63,814 nucleotides of DNA from the NCBI GenBank assembly GCA_937775295.1, contig CALKBZ010000048.1, positions 1-63,814 of the forward strand, written 5' to 3'. Origin of the DNA: an uncultured Opitutales bacterium (lineage in GTDB: Bacteria; Verrucomicrobiota; Verrucomicrobiia; Opitutales; Coraliomargaritaceae). The first letter of the stretch is position 1. Each line of letters begins with the position of its first letter. Below the pieces are notes generated by a model, which worked only from the letters and a program-made list of their open reading frames with translations, searched no databases and was not told where the DNA came from. Positions 58,701 to 63,814 of this stretch are shown here, in pieces. A program made the translations under genes and the position numbers.

Positions 58701-59721
58701 CAGTTTGTGCAAATTCTTCGATCGCTTGCTGTTCCTCTCCGTCCAGGCTCGCGGCCTTATTCTCCACCGAGCGACGGGCGCTACTGGCTGGCATTGAGTC
58801 GGCGCGTTCGGTTAGCTCATTGCGATGAGCGCGAATGCCCTCGATCTGTCCTTTAATGAGTGGCCCGGCTTCCTCAAGCGGCACGTCGCGCACGGTTGCG
58901 CTGCCGTCGTCATTGCCTTCGACGAATCGATGATGCCCTGCGACGCCTGCTCGGGGCGCTTCGTCCGCTCCGACGGTTTCACCTTTGTAGGGTTGCTCGC
59001 CTAATGGATCTTTCGGAGCTCCACCGACGACGCCGCCGTGATCGTCCACCGCCTGATACCATTCGGGACTGCCGATTTCGGGTGCGCCTGCTTCGGCCTC
59101 GGGTTGTAGTGGCGTTTCAACTACGGGCGCGGGTTGCGTGAATCCCAAACTAGACTCTGCCAGCTTGCCCTCTTGGATGGTCATGCCGTCGTAAGTGGCT
59201 TGGTATTGCTGCTGCTCTTCGAGTATATTGCGGAGTTGCTGTTTCTTGGCCTGACGTGCCTTGATCTCGATGGGGGTGCGTTTCTGCGATGACGGGAACT
59301 GCTCTTCGTAGTCAATGAACCGTCCTTGCTCTTCGTCGAAACGAATGACTGGTTCATTGTCCACCTCGTCCAAAAGGTCGGCACCATCGCCAGTAAGATA
59401 CGCTTCGGCCTGCTGCTTGCGCCCGTCGAGTATCGTCTTTACGAGGCTCTGTTGCTTGCGCAGTCCCTTGAGTTCTTCGTCGTAGGGGTTAATGACTTTC
59501 GCTGGCGCCGCTACTGCGACTTGGGGTTGCGTGTCCAAGGTCGATCCACTCGGGTTATACGGAAGATTGCGGCGTCGCTGATCGAAGCCACGCGGGTTCG
59601 CGAACGCACGCGCAGGTCTGCGGACAGGCTGCTCAGACGTCGCCCGTCCCGGCAATGGCTGTGCGGGGTTCGGGTTGTTGTAATCTGGGTCGTTGCGCGG
59701 GGTTGGTTTTTGGAAGCTCAT
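43753..59721 (-). CDS. Giant polyvalent protein (5,322 aa): peptidase, MTase, SNF2 helicase, ART, LPD38
   Basis: One uninterrupted frame, a quarter of the genome. Modules in order, with approximate residues: disordered start; hydrophobic helical region about 480-700; metallopeptidase-like motif HESFH 1022-1026; low-complexity linkers; adenine-methylase-like domain with motif I LEPAMGIGNFFG about 2082 and motif IV GNWPF about 2147; SNF2-type helicase with GTGKT about 2772, DEAH 2955-2958, FTGTPITNT and RNGRGHRQG about 3340; ADP-ribosyltransferase-like YHGT about 4203; LPD38-like C-terminus about 4785-5200. This matches the polyvalent/DarB-like class, thought to be injected with phage DNA and to counter restriction. 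GNWPF departs from the NPPF/Y catalytic motif, so methylation is uncertain. Confidence 0.9.
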   Translation of the reverse strand: MSFQKPTPRNDPDYNNPNPAQPLPGRATSEQPVRRPARAFANPRGFDQRRRNLPYNPSGSTLDTQPQVAVAAPAKVINPYDEELKGLRKQQSLVKTILDGRKQQAEAYLTGDGADLLDEVDNEPVIRFDEEQGRFIDYEEQFPSSQKRTPIEIKARQAKKQQLRNILEEQQQYQATYDGMTIQEGKLAESSLGFTQPAPVVETPLQPEAEAGAPEIGSPEWYQAVDDHGGVVGGAPKDPLGEQPYKGETVGADEAPRAGVAGHHRFVEGNDDGSATVRDVPLEEAGPLIKGQIEGIRAHRNELTERADSMPASSARRSVENKAASLDGEEQQAIEEFAQTGMDGESKFMLKERIDNMEQSGANPINIAATIQENRKAIEKALERENIQPEHKEFLSDQLRYLSASQSKFERQLTPEQRKELNPSIFGRIKAMVQSGASGASSYAYSGISGTARAADIKSQWIDDTFFGDSYAQGEGMFPAIARLTAELSGDSESFGLSEVENARLENQVAGVLLGQMPVQIALMVNTGRAKTVQGISKVLAYVNATKRGAGNAIMFGSMFSEQISDAEQTMGQKFDEMPQDDRNDIAKAAFASAAVNMAIERASLNVLGSKILGNKKGIPTEELIDKLTKGSVWKQIVGGFIAEGETEAVQSYVTDKMAQFFYDEDRDLWDAESIDERFKMFIIGGIAGGITKPLLDKVGEISKEGKGELPPEVQQIIDGIQNATEPPKSTVTGTTTSTVDGETTTEQHGEASQDASQESSAPESQSGTTEREANQEPATEDEDAIPETPLKKWTFTDATGEEMESTKATLAEAKADVESFGFEPVMSKIKNEPVAAEPKPAAANEGSKPEAKLPTAGGNSVDATDTASANDSDAAGRGQAGTKSNKPAPTQKLAPADKKRARALNYVEAAGVSAKEEIYKDHPDVKAAVQVVKAMKASKKALRPIADIFNTAQKFAADRGSSASVEVLPKAEFTKLATEQGAPALADRAAINYMKDGKIVVAFNADYKHASDNDLVATATHESFHSVGRLLDEAGQDGAPSFLQTEWQKLSPEQRRKASKQYGTDFDTTSDADLANSHAARHEWFAFQGFRALKGEVSEQQLAKDYGQDFASKVTEFVKQFREVLQKWVGTADVSTKELDAAISNILGAYSPNAVVAEKVIAPEAKTESVKQPSSKQPAPAKAERSIPKILQENFEDWEKHGKSDGENVATFWARLDSILEGYRIEFDEGKSKEGEITKEVLTQAKTITAKQEKSDRGGYTAYWYYIFANSEDGTTAQGRETAPYKATNYIPEWQGGNSIDSQEISKRQKEARLGARIERDLKLWILRTLKDEYQAAAPAAPKEPNWVSKFLDPTLTESQLKQGLEQANTYLEGATRANNRDKTPQSKSRLESAQRRVDNIKDALANLGEDRKGSNDTKSEAGIAQLLATSVYNSLPAESKKTSSVKDFLPYGEKFAKAFKAKDADFMLRLLAQGRDSNKGSKKVFFKLIEKKLPKNIAGISHAIDVWAGISPEQRADIDANAEGKRKAEADAKDKERLIDRLESEKTRRDGGPEINKVEFIDSVIKDGFNQLENVSTGAVPKYALSDGNGNGFNIKGDEVTYARIRLEELGPFEASEEENLPFDADVARLFNADGSIGVNSEGKKLWQDPATGVRSLEATGSIRESESVSIVPTRDAGAKIVQNPREDKFKTTEELAEAKAEAKAPAKKIAPKPAPAPEASGLSDAGKALGDALEGLFSPEEVTQKGIPFATLGKLEPTIKILIEEDNRTQADIVTLLDEIAVAQGKPKAARVLADSLYSVFRAVDPTLPQADDWAEVFAAVDNEQQTTEVNQEKQNNEDSKDTTGTSELDSQGSSGNDRVGTGRGGKGSGNDAGLLEGKSPEDAGTTESAESTQEPSESAGTESDGTSRKPTRNDAKDGLGGTSGEGVVSDGAGDGGQSDGDRVDGGEQTRLPNYQITNPESLVGGGPKTKFKRNRLAIETYQTVLSENRQPTEAERDAIASYIGWGSFGQELFNGDWARKRPKEGWETEDKWLRDHLGQSEWESAQSSIINAHYTDPPTVTAMWDMVRKMGFKGGRVLEPAMGIGNFFGLMPTDLRVKSELTGIELDELTGGMAQMLYPRSNISVMGYEKSQTPDNFYDLVVGNWPFAAQAPSDRRYNKLNPTLHDYFFLKALDQVRAGGLVIGITSSGTMDKSGQASRLEMSKKADLVASFRLPTGAFGKYAGTAVVTDIIILRKKPEQTALEAIPTWVQTTNVKTPAGPEIRVNQFYADNPKNVLGTLDFGNGTTFGRAGMIVTRKRTFGSRLTKLAEEVKPGEYHERAKIDTTRYVSNNAADRLNSVLVGDDGELYISRGERMALLEDVVAIRIKSEKETQARFTQLKDLVGIKKLLGQVVDAQREGDENTEELRKELREAYENFTEAHGLINKSKALQYLGKASDPSFAQLASLEYNEEQVRANPPNYRPSTILYRSTMRSKPKSENLGTNDAYLFQRNEGMEIDLDRIAELSNKTTEAVTAELVESGVLYKTPIGGYEHADIYLSGNVREKLRDAISSKEDGVEGMDQNIEALKKVVPDDIPYFNIEAKLGNNWTSAAHYKQFVSDMLALNEAERESIEVGMGPQGWKVKFNDRSTNHKPEATTQWGVPDYAFSKLVQSAMNNATITIRSKDMNGNLVVDEKASATANEKSTILREHFTEWAWKDAERKIELEKNYNEVFNSVALPSYNGDFLALEGMMLERGESPFNLRSHQRNAIARGVISGRGIYAHEVGTGKTYTMAGIAIESRRYGKAKKPLIFAHNANSATVAREFNEMYPGAKILYVGDFTAKDRAIKLAQIQNDDWDAVVVPHSMIDKFALRDETYAALAAEEIAELEAAAHEAAEEDGVSAEDLEEAMEDSERDKKSKLMLRLRSPRAKEMVKARNRIKERILRMSQKSSEDAIRLEDAGVDMIIVDEAHEFKKPPIATKMQMRGLNTQASDRSVNMMFLLNYVSGINNGKGVHLFTGTPITNTLNEIYNMMRFVMGDVMKRDGVAHWDAWFNTFADQNTDVEVTAAGEYEAVTRLSSFVNVPELRLMVGQYMDTVFADDMPEFIPRETANGKNMASADITTAEKLELTEGRSENPQGRPYKIIKTVVAEMSPQQKEIRSLLARRTKTFKNASKKQRKTIMDKGYPESPVIVETDASNAGLDARLFDLTLPDYEKSKIHAAVDNLVEIYNSHEKAGQVVFMERGFSDWGKKSLGRDPDTGQKRFEKIPKHNVVKDLIEKLVLKGIPREEIAIVDGKTTKLNRKKIADMVNSGEIRIVIGQTGTLGTGVNMQENLRAMHHLDAPWRPGDLEQRNGRGHRQGNKWNSVLEMRYVTEGIDGRRWQVLVIKDRFIKSFLRADGTERIIEGDAADTDDAGSNDMLSTLSEATGDPRLLQIGKAQKDIEKLNRRERLHSEGVVDAKRKVRQLYAANEYSRSGLEEVTEDIAFYKAEKEKQGEDFSIQVGKKTYKNRKKVDAAFEALFQTLPEYESRKRGKKFGTFLGFDLYGSMVMNASTPFPSVNIIGPSGRDYSFKGTLASLEATMRLIPKQEAHYATQIADNNASITNLEKASAEPFAQAKKLEQKTKLLESLLQDLQMNPVPAPSWLRQPTPVGSLIVVDGKQREVTGHLWSARGWFVMVQDANGEQEPINYTEVKDDQGLEVYEEKEFVAPEIISAEADAEAEGAAPAAGTPSSADILADSLIAGAKAMTPSVSSLLDPALSKTPTYMKLVAKEAEVVAAIEEYEAGGDEHPEIKKAEKRFDNQEAVAVEEDDSGVDEGYKYEVVAGVFSKSLEDVGAVLQERLNKLTKQRKAIELKRLVQAKDGRLDNAGYGQTQHDNADRGLAAPAEPRTLTKRERNRDKLYLDAVKKGKTAMVNTLFNQAAKEAATPQAQSGYANVSDSLMGYTGDTKAPTGYSESNYSKEITVVVKFADGTKDLVDGMKGLNVPHAMERAKRNWPAGEVLFAGDTPAESVVRDAGGNVIPLSERFAPTTPTPPKGGKPLSKQEKRVKLLQAQIDKSYSKGDFDRAEKLDVKLEELLDTIEGEATELEVSREEVDYGQLDSDNFEYDAAEPDQESELVNLLNRWNKPNSLESEDYPSFGAFARASTWGIKEGVTDEQIEEAANEALKDYERRRNNFKSKALGAPSEQTKTPKFKKWFGKSKVVDENGEPMISYHGTNRGIIRFDTRGESVKRLNNHPSRVMGSFFTNSEILGGFYAKGAASKYGGVAITDAVYLSIQNPKRFERSEFYKRYDGFKDNDFEAKEALARADVEKFKAEGYDGIIVEDGLEIIAFEPTQIKSATDNSGEFDASNPSILAAPKEVKGSDAQEAIRKNTTTDMVDRRTMRMRMADFYKANMADAKSRFLMANVDGFQRVEHAFDATAGKGASASTDAVYSPIKAFHATRHISAHYDSWMTVGATKILPSGAFDEVEGSEGLYPILGDLIVNHEDHTLLWESYVTAVRADVLLEQGREHNFGFDREGYAEAIAAGEDVQKSDFWSKERAREEIDEVLKLKEKYPFFEDVRLRYLKWNSALLDFAEGSGVINPSERAKWDEDVYVPFNRVRENAEELAKELQGPNAPKTAKDAAKLIRRLKGGDGRVAVMESISENFKGLMQESLNNIAKRTMTDAFGSNTLFLEKAKHVPTPFKIAKEEIIERLAHQRYLELLATNELPPKTHGSIKRFVNMAKSAAAAGQYDLLGVADEAELTRQITFWRMKAPQGKDIMTVMVGGKPQYWQIKDKLLMESIEAIGPDAWKSGLRKFLYPFNLAKRALTFAITIEPSFIAANGSREAFIAWVTNQEILVPGISSAKEAALMLTKDRLQGRLKGAGFGSTSHDAVRDASLSSKDVRKGVLAMSKNVRKGFFRSIAATPKQLWTGYEHLVAMSENASRLAVARVIDAKGGSMQEAAYQAHDQTNFQAHGNSEIMRVLVHITPFLNSSMQGMYRTARQSATFAKSAESRRQRISFTTKAAILAGASIGLLAINWDDEEYWKLPEWDRNNYWHFNPGTTSHIRVPKPFEVGALFGTIPEAIFTGMRGKEDVNEVLGKMLRIMAGASPSLPLPQGAKQVLELEMNKNIFTGMPIVNPWALNDVPEEQYSLRTSVTLREIAEAMPRSAPEWTRSPNKLEHVYRGMTGTLGAYVMDTADVVTRRAFDYPSAPKTAFRDGPILKNVFARYAPSTTPRSSSYVTEFYKLAQSTDKLMKSIEHELKAGNVEEVRELKEENAHEIAMAPMLKKLRPRLSKIKKQIDNVKSSRSLSPEAKRTRIDTLIVQRNDLTETAVKRFKAPRALR

Positions 59722-59736
59722 GTGTGTGATTGGAAA

Positions 59737-61089
59737 TTATTGGGAGTAGCCGGTTTCGCGGTTATAGGTCAGTCCGTATTTGGCTGCTTTCTTCGCGTTC
59801 AACTTGTGGATGCCTTCGTTATTGCGACCGTCCTCCTTGAACTTATTGAAGGTGTAGTTAAACCGCTCGGCGTCGCGTGTCCTGGTCGCAGTGTTCTTTG
59901 CTTCCGACTTAGCTTTTGACTTCGAATCCTTCTGCGATTTCGCCTGCTTTAGTTCGGCTGCTCTGGTTGCACGCTTCGCGTCTTTCGCGCTTTGTGCCGC
60001 TGCATTTAAATAGCTATTAGGTGCGGCATTTGGTTGATTAAATGGCACGGACACTGGCAATAGCGGCTTGGCCTTCACGTCTTTCGCAGTCGGCACTTTC
60101 AATGCTGGAACGCTCGCAGGCTTAGTGCTAGCAGGCTCTTCCAATGTCGCAACGCTCTGCACGTCTCGCGCATTCTTCTCGGGTGAGGGGAGGGCGGCAC
60201 GTTCGACAGGGGGGGGTGGAGCAACCGAACCATCGCCCTGTTCTATGGCAGACTGGGCGGGTTCTTCGGCTCGGTTGCTCGTAGATTCTCCCTGACGCGC
60301 AAGGTGTCCGTCTTCTGCTCGGATACTCTTAAATTTATCATGCACGTCCTCATTCGCGCCAATTGTTCGCATTGAACCATCCGGCATTCTGAATGATGCA
60401 GTGCCGCCGCCCTCGGGCTGGTTCGATTCAGTCAGTTCGGCCTCGGGCTCTGGATCGACGCTTGCCGCTTTGTTCTTCTTATCCAGAAATGGTTTGCGAT
60501 CATATCCAGTCTTCTCATCAAAAGTGGTGCCGGTCGACTTTGCGTATTCGTGCGCCTGCGCGACTTTCTCGGGGGTCATCGTGCCTGCCGATTGAGCTGC
60601 GCGAAAGTTGCTCTGTGGGCTCCCTGCTTTAGTTCGGCTGGTATGGGTTGCCCCACGAGGATCAACGGCGGTTTGCGCTCCTGCGACGATCTCCGTATTT
60701 GTGGTCGGCGTCGGAGTCGTTGAGGTGCCTGCCGGCTGCTTGAATGTCGAGCCCGTCGGGTTGCGAGGGTCAGGCATCTCACCAGCGTCCGCACGCGCAA
60801 GACCTGCGGTCGAACTCTGATACGACGCGAGGCGCTTTGCCTCCTTGGGTGTAAACCCGTCTCGCCGAAAACCTGCCGCACGCACATCATGCGGAATGAA
60901 TTTGCCCTGCTTCGGTGGGTTGAAACTCGAAGTCGAACCGTTGCCAGCTCCCGCACTTCGAGCCGCTGATGCCGCCGCATAGGAACCGCCAACGGGTGCC
61001 GTCGGTGATTCGGCCACACGCGCACGCGATGTATTTGTAGGATGCGTGCCTTCGGCGTGCCAGGTTTTAGGTTTCTTCTTCTCCGACAT
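59737..61089 (-). CDS. Disordered internal virion-type protein (450 aa)
   Basis: Almost the whole protein is Ala/Pro/Ser/Thr/Lys-rich and disordered; only the ends look folded (NYTFNKFKEDGRNNEGIHKLNAKKAAKYGLTYN). It lies 15 nt from the giant gene in the same operon, as T7-like internal proteins lie next to portal genes. It may help ejection or package the giant protein. A late box lies 30 nt upstream. Confidence 0.55.
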   Translation of the reverse strand: MSEKKKPKTWHAEGTHPTNTSRARVAESPTAPVGGSYAAASAARSAGAGNGSTSSFNPPKQGKFIPHDVRAAGFRRDGFTPKEAKRLASYQSSTAGLARADAGEMPDPRNPTGSTFKQPAGTSTTPTPTTNTEIVAGAQTAVDPRGATHTSRTKAGSPQSNFRAAQSAGTMTPEKVAQAHEYAKSTGTTFDEKTGYDRKPFLDKKNKAASVDPEPEAELTESNQPEGGGTASFRMPDGSMRTIGANEDVHDKFKSIRAEDGHLARQGESTSNRAEEPAQSAIEQGDGSVAPPPPVERAALPSPEKNARDVQSVATLEEPASTKPASVPALKVPTAKDVKAKPLLPVSVPFNQPNAAPNSYLNAAAQSAKDAKRATRAAELKQAKSQKDSKSKAKSEAKNTATRTRDAERFNYTFNKFKEDGRNNEGIHKLNAKKAAKYGLTYNRETGYSQ

Positions 61090-61106
61090 GATTCAGCGAT
61101 TACCGA

Positions 61107-61268
61107 CTATTTCGCGTCTGGATCAATCGGTTGCGTTCGCTTCGCGGCTATCTCGTGCCGGTTCGTATAGTTGCGATATGCAATTTGGAGTCGTCGCCAC
61201 GTCTCGCGCTTCTGCTCTTCGGGCGTCATCGGCTTCTCTAGCTTTACGCCTAGTTCGGACTGGCTCAT
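61107..61268 (-). CDS. Small basic protein linked to terminase (53 aa)
   Basis: Starts in an ATGA overlap with the terminase stop (61265-61268). Helical and basic (KRETWRRLQIAYRNYTNRHEIAAKRTQPID). Its last codons coincide with the late box of the next gene. Missed by size cut-offs, but the overlap is persuasive. Function unknown. Confidence 0.6.
   Translation of the reverse strand: MSQSELGVKLEKPMTPEEQKRETWRRLQIAYRNYTNRHEIAAKRTQPIDPDAK
61120..61134 (-). promoter_or_regulatory. Late box GCAACCGATTGATCC
   Basis: One-base variant of the 16-mer core, 30 nt before the ATG at 61089. Here it lies inside the end of the preceding small gene, so the conservation is not due only to intergenic position. 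Confidence 0.5.
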
Positions 61269-63019
61269 GTGGTTACGATTGTGAACCCGTCGGGGAGTCT
61301 GTTCTGGTTGCCACGAGCGCGAACCCGCTTTAATTGCGAATACTCCTTTGCAAGCCCGAGGTTATAGAATCCGATTGCCGCAGAGATTACCGCGTCGTCC
61401 TTCTCGCCCTGCATCGCTTCGGCCTTGCCCTTGTCGTTCACCATGAATCGCTCGAACTGATGGTAAACGTCAGGATCGGATAACTCGATTTCACTCTCGC
61501 GAATCGGCTTTACCAGATTGTCGATGATCCATTTTCGAGTCGTTACAGTCGTGCGCCAGCCGTATGCCTCCACACGTTCCTCTGCCGTCTTCTTCATTAT
61601 GTTCACGTCCGCTTTGCGCTTGAACACGGGAATCGTTTTTTCAAGTAGGAGCTTGATGACGTGCAAGCCTGCTTCGCCGTTCACCTCCGGAACCACGGGG
61701 CATTTTCCGTAATACAGCGACATTGCTACAATCACCTCCACCAACATATCAGAATCAACCCGGCTGCTATGACGCGCAACCATGCGAGGGAATACCCAAC
61801 ACTGCTCGTTCACGTCCAGATACCCGCGGCGCCACACTTGCACGTCATGCTTATCGGGGTCTGCGCTCTTGCCGCCCATCTGCTGATCTTCGCCCGAGCA
61901 AGTATCCACCGAAATCACATAATGGCATCCCGTGCGCACATGCTCGAACATGCGAATATCGCCCGCCTTCGGATCGCGCAACCACTGGGCACGCTGCGCA
62001 CCGTCCTGAGTAACCAATGTGCCCACCTCCATGTCTAGCCGAGACTCCGCAGCACGTTTCAATTTCGCCAACTCGCCTAGAGCGAATCGAGGCCGTGAAG
62101 AAAGCATGAAGCATGAAATGTCGTCCGACGGATACTCCTGCTGGAAGCGGATAGGGTCACCCTTGCATAAATTCTCGATCGTATAACGGCGCCAGTTCAT
62201 GTGCTCCAAACTGATTTGCCCTTTGAACCGCTCCATTTCCTCCACCTCCTTTTCGTCCATCGATTCAGCGAAGGCGCGTTTCTCATCCTCGCCCGAGAAA
62301 TATATCATCGAGTCATCAAACTCAAACCACGCCGCAAAGATTTTCTCCCAGTCGTTGCGGTCATTACGCCAATCATCGAAAAACGCGCCTGCGGGTCCAT
62401 TCGCCGTGGAAGTCCGCATCCCTAATGCCAACGGCTGTGTTGACGCGAAACTCTGCAACGCTCCTAGCATCGGATCTCGGTCGCCTGTCCTAACGTAGAA
62501 GCATTCTTCGTCAAAATGGGCGCACTGCACCGTGTTACTTCGACCCGCGTTCTTACTCCCAGCAGTCGCACGCTTCATCTTACTCCCATTCGTTAAAGTC
62601 GCCTCCTTCACCTGGTCGCCCTCAAGAGCGTAATTCTGGCCGATAACCTTCCCGTCGCCCCAAGGGTATAAATCCTCCTGCGCATAAGTTCGGAATAGGT
62701 CAAAGACCGTCTCGCTCGTGGAATCAATGTCGCCCATCAGCAATGCCTTTAGCCCGCCATTCATTCGTAGATGGTAATACATCAAGCCCTGCGCAATCGT
62801 CGAAGCACCCTTCTGCCTTGGCTTTAGAATCATAAACAAACACGGCTTGTTCTGCGCACGACACTTCCGATAGTAGCTGAACACGTCCCGCTGCAACTTG
62901 TTAGGCTGTGGACGACGCATCATCACGCCACTCTTAGGGTTAATCACACCAAACGTGCTCCACCAAAACTCAGCGTCACGAGTCATCATCCTACTTGCCA
63001 GTTGTTCTCTATTACTCAT
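61265..63019 (-). CDS. terL: Terminase large subunit (584 aa)
   Basis: The ATPase has Walker A-like LKPRQKGAST (65-74) and Walker B VQCAHFDE (164-171, with Asp170-Glu171). The nuclease domain shows VISVDTCSGED near residue 370 and further acidic residues. The enzyme cuts concatemers and pumps DNA into the head through the portal. The form of Walker A (RQ-x-G-x-ST) fits the podovirus-type terminases. Its start lies directly behind phased T-tracts, with weak ribosome signal (AAAAGAG). Confidence 0.9.
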   Translation of the reverse strand: MSNREQLASRMMTRDAEFWWSTFGVINPKSGVMMRRPQPNKLQRDVFSYYRKCRAQNKPCLFMILKPRQKGASTIAQGLMYYHLRMNGGLKALLMGDIDSTSETVFDLFRTYAQEDLYPWGDGKVIGQNYALEGDQVKEATLTNGSKMKRATAGSKNAGRSNTVQCAHFDEECFYVRTGDRDPMLGALQSFASTQPLALGMRTSTANGPAGAFFDDWRNDRNDWEKIFAAWFEFDDSMIYFSGEDEKRAFAESMDEKEVEEMERFKGQISLEHMNWRRYTIENLCKGDPIRFQQEYPSDDISCFMLSSRPRFALGELAKLKRAAESRLDMEVGTLVTQDGAQRAQWLRDPKAGDIRMFEHVRTGCHYVISVDTCSGEDQQMGGKSADPDKHDVQVWRRGYLDVNEQCWVFPRMVARHSSRVDSDMLVEVIVAMSLYYGKCPVVPEVNGEAGLHVIKLLLEKTIPVFKRKADVNIMKKTAEERVEAYGWRTTVTTRKWIIDNLVKPIRESEIELSDPDVYHQFERFMVNDKGKAEAMQGEKDDAVISAAIGFYNLGLAKEYSQLKRVRARGNQNRLPDGFTIVTT

Positions 63020-63397
63020 CTCTTTTTTTTAGCGGAACTTTTTTTCGGAATTTTTTGCGCGATTTTTTTTTTGGAAATCCATCCATACAAAACAAGGAGG
63101 GAAGGAGAAGGGGCAGGGATCTATACATTACTCATCCTCCGGGATACAGATACGGGTGATCTGTTGGGGTGTGGCGGGGGTGTGAGGCGGGAAGGGCGGC
63201 GGATGAGGCCGAAGCGATGCGGTCATAGGTCAGTGCATTGCCCTCGACCTTCTCAATATTCTCTCTCGATCGCTCGGACCTGCTCGGATCTGCTGAAAGT
63301 TGCTCGATGTTGGGTAAGAATAAGGGTAAGAACTTGCAAATCCATGCTAAACCTGTTGAGAATGGGCATTGGAAGGCACTCAGCAGGTGATCGGTTA
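63020..63397. other. Non-coding gap between terL and the small subunit
   Basis: About 380 bases with T-tracts, a polypurine run, the junction of the terminal repeat at 63121 and the paired TTCTTACCC repeats. A GTG-initiated 89-codon frame exists at 63132-63401 but has low-quality composition. This is the natural place for a pac or cos site. Confidence 0.5.
63023..63072. other. Cluster of T-tracts before terL
   Basis: Runs of 8, 7, 6 and 10 Ts at 63023-63030, 63039-63045, 63051-63056 and 63063-63072 lie just upstream of the terminase start (A-tracts on the coding strand). Such spacing bends DNA; a promoter up-element or packaging/cleavage site is possible. The following polypurine stretch (near 63097-63118) precedes the terminal repeat. 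Confidence 0.5.
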
Positions 63398-63814
63398 TCA
63401 CTTGGTTGCTGTTTTCGGGGTGATTTCGGCAGCAACTGGGATCACGTCGAGCACATCGGCTGCGATGCGACGGAGCAGCGCAGGGTTGTTGAGCGCCATT
63501 TTATCCAGCTCGTCGTCGGTCAACTGCCCATCCTCGGCCAATTTCGCAGGAATCTGCTGATGTTGGTGCTTCACTGCCCTCGGAATTTCGATTTCGAAAA
63601 TTGCCTTGGCTGCGGCGAGACGTGTTTTGTTGTCTGGGACGTCCTCGTAGTCGCCTCCACCTGCCCTCACTCGCTGCTTTGCGGTCAACATCACGGATAA
63701 GGTGGCTGCTGCCCTCTCAATGATGTCAGGGACGTGCTCGGTGAGGTGTTTGGTGTTCGCTGCCATAATTAACCCCTCCCAAAGTGGTCGAGTGGATGCG
63801 TAACCGAGGAAAAA
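63121..63814. repeat. 694-bp direct terminal repeat, right copy
   Basis: Identical to 1-694. See the left copy for interpretation. Confidence 0.95.
63398..63766 (-). CDS. Putative terminase small subunit (right-repeat copy)
   Basis: Same 122-residue ORF as at 278-646. If the molecule is circular there is one gene only; if the repeat is physical, the gene is present at both ends. It lies 379 nt upstream of terL in the direction of transcription. Confidence 0.5.
   Translation of the reverse strand: MAANTKHLTEHVPDIIERAAATLSVMLTAKQRVRAGGGDYEDVPDNKTRLAAAKAIFEIEIPRAVKHQHQQIPAKLAEDGQLTDDELDKMALNNPALLRRIAADVLDVIPVAAEITPKTATK

Overview
This window is the complete genome of a temperate, podovirus-like tailed phage (or its excised prophage). 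The first 694 bases recur exactly as the last 694, so the unit is 63,120 bp and is either a circle opened arbitrarily or a linear genome with long direct terminal repeats. There are no ribosomal, metabolic or complete tRNA genes. The host cannot be read from the sequence. It must have a tRNA-Asn(GUU) gene, because the 3' half of such a gene sits beside the integrase as the attP core. My guess of a Verrucomicrobiota or other PVC-type host rests only on impression.

Layout. (1) 1-646: terminal repeat with the putative small terminase; 647-1302 is a divergent non-coding region. (2) 1303-4814, rightward: small early genes, a PAPS-reductase-like PP-loop protein and an AP2-domain protein. (3) 4924-23614, leftward: about 40 tightly packed, often ATGA-overlapping early and middle genes. 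These include many tiny orphan ORFs, DnaB helicase, an HNH-AP2 endonuclease, a BRO/KilA-C antirepressor, a probable replication initiator behind an attenuator-like hairpin, a cytosine-5 methyltransferase carrying an embedded alternate-frame ORF, and a recombination cassette (DUF1351-like coiled-coil protein, RusA resolvase, RecE/Exo VIII-like nuclease, FtsK-gamma-like protein, conserved recombination-linked protein). It ends at a divergent pair of ribbon-helix-helix genes that looks like a regulatory switch. (4) 24093-26920: tyrosine integrase, attP and a three-gene rightward cassette. (5) 26910-63019, leftward: virion genes in podovirus order when read from the terminase: terminase large subunit, small linker gene, disordered internal protein, a 5,322-residue polyvalent protein, portal, small structural proteins, a leucine-rich-repeat fibre protein, a sulfotransferase-like protein, lysis-type membrane proteins, scaffold, major capsid, connector, and tail and fibre proteins.

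How it works together (inference). Integrase and attP give lysogeny. The RHH pair and BRO protein are candidates for the lysis-lysogeny decision. DnaB and the initiator recruit host polymerase, since no phage DNA polymerase is present. The recombination cassette processes DNA ends. The giant protein combines a metallopeptidase-like motif, adenine-methylase-like and SNF2 helicase modules, an ADP-ribosyltransferase-like module and an LPD38-like C-terminus, and lies in the virion operon between internal protein and portal. It is therefore a good candidate for a protein injected with the DNA to protect it and remodel the host.

Two families of recurrent non-coding sites were found by reading: an operator or promoter-like family around GGTGTGCGCRACC in the early region, and a GCAACCGATTGATTCG box placed about 30 nt before the start codons of five virion genes.
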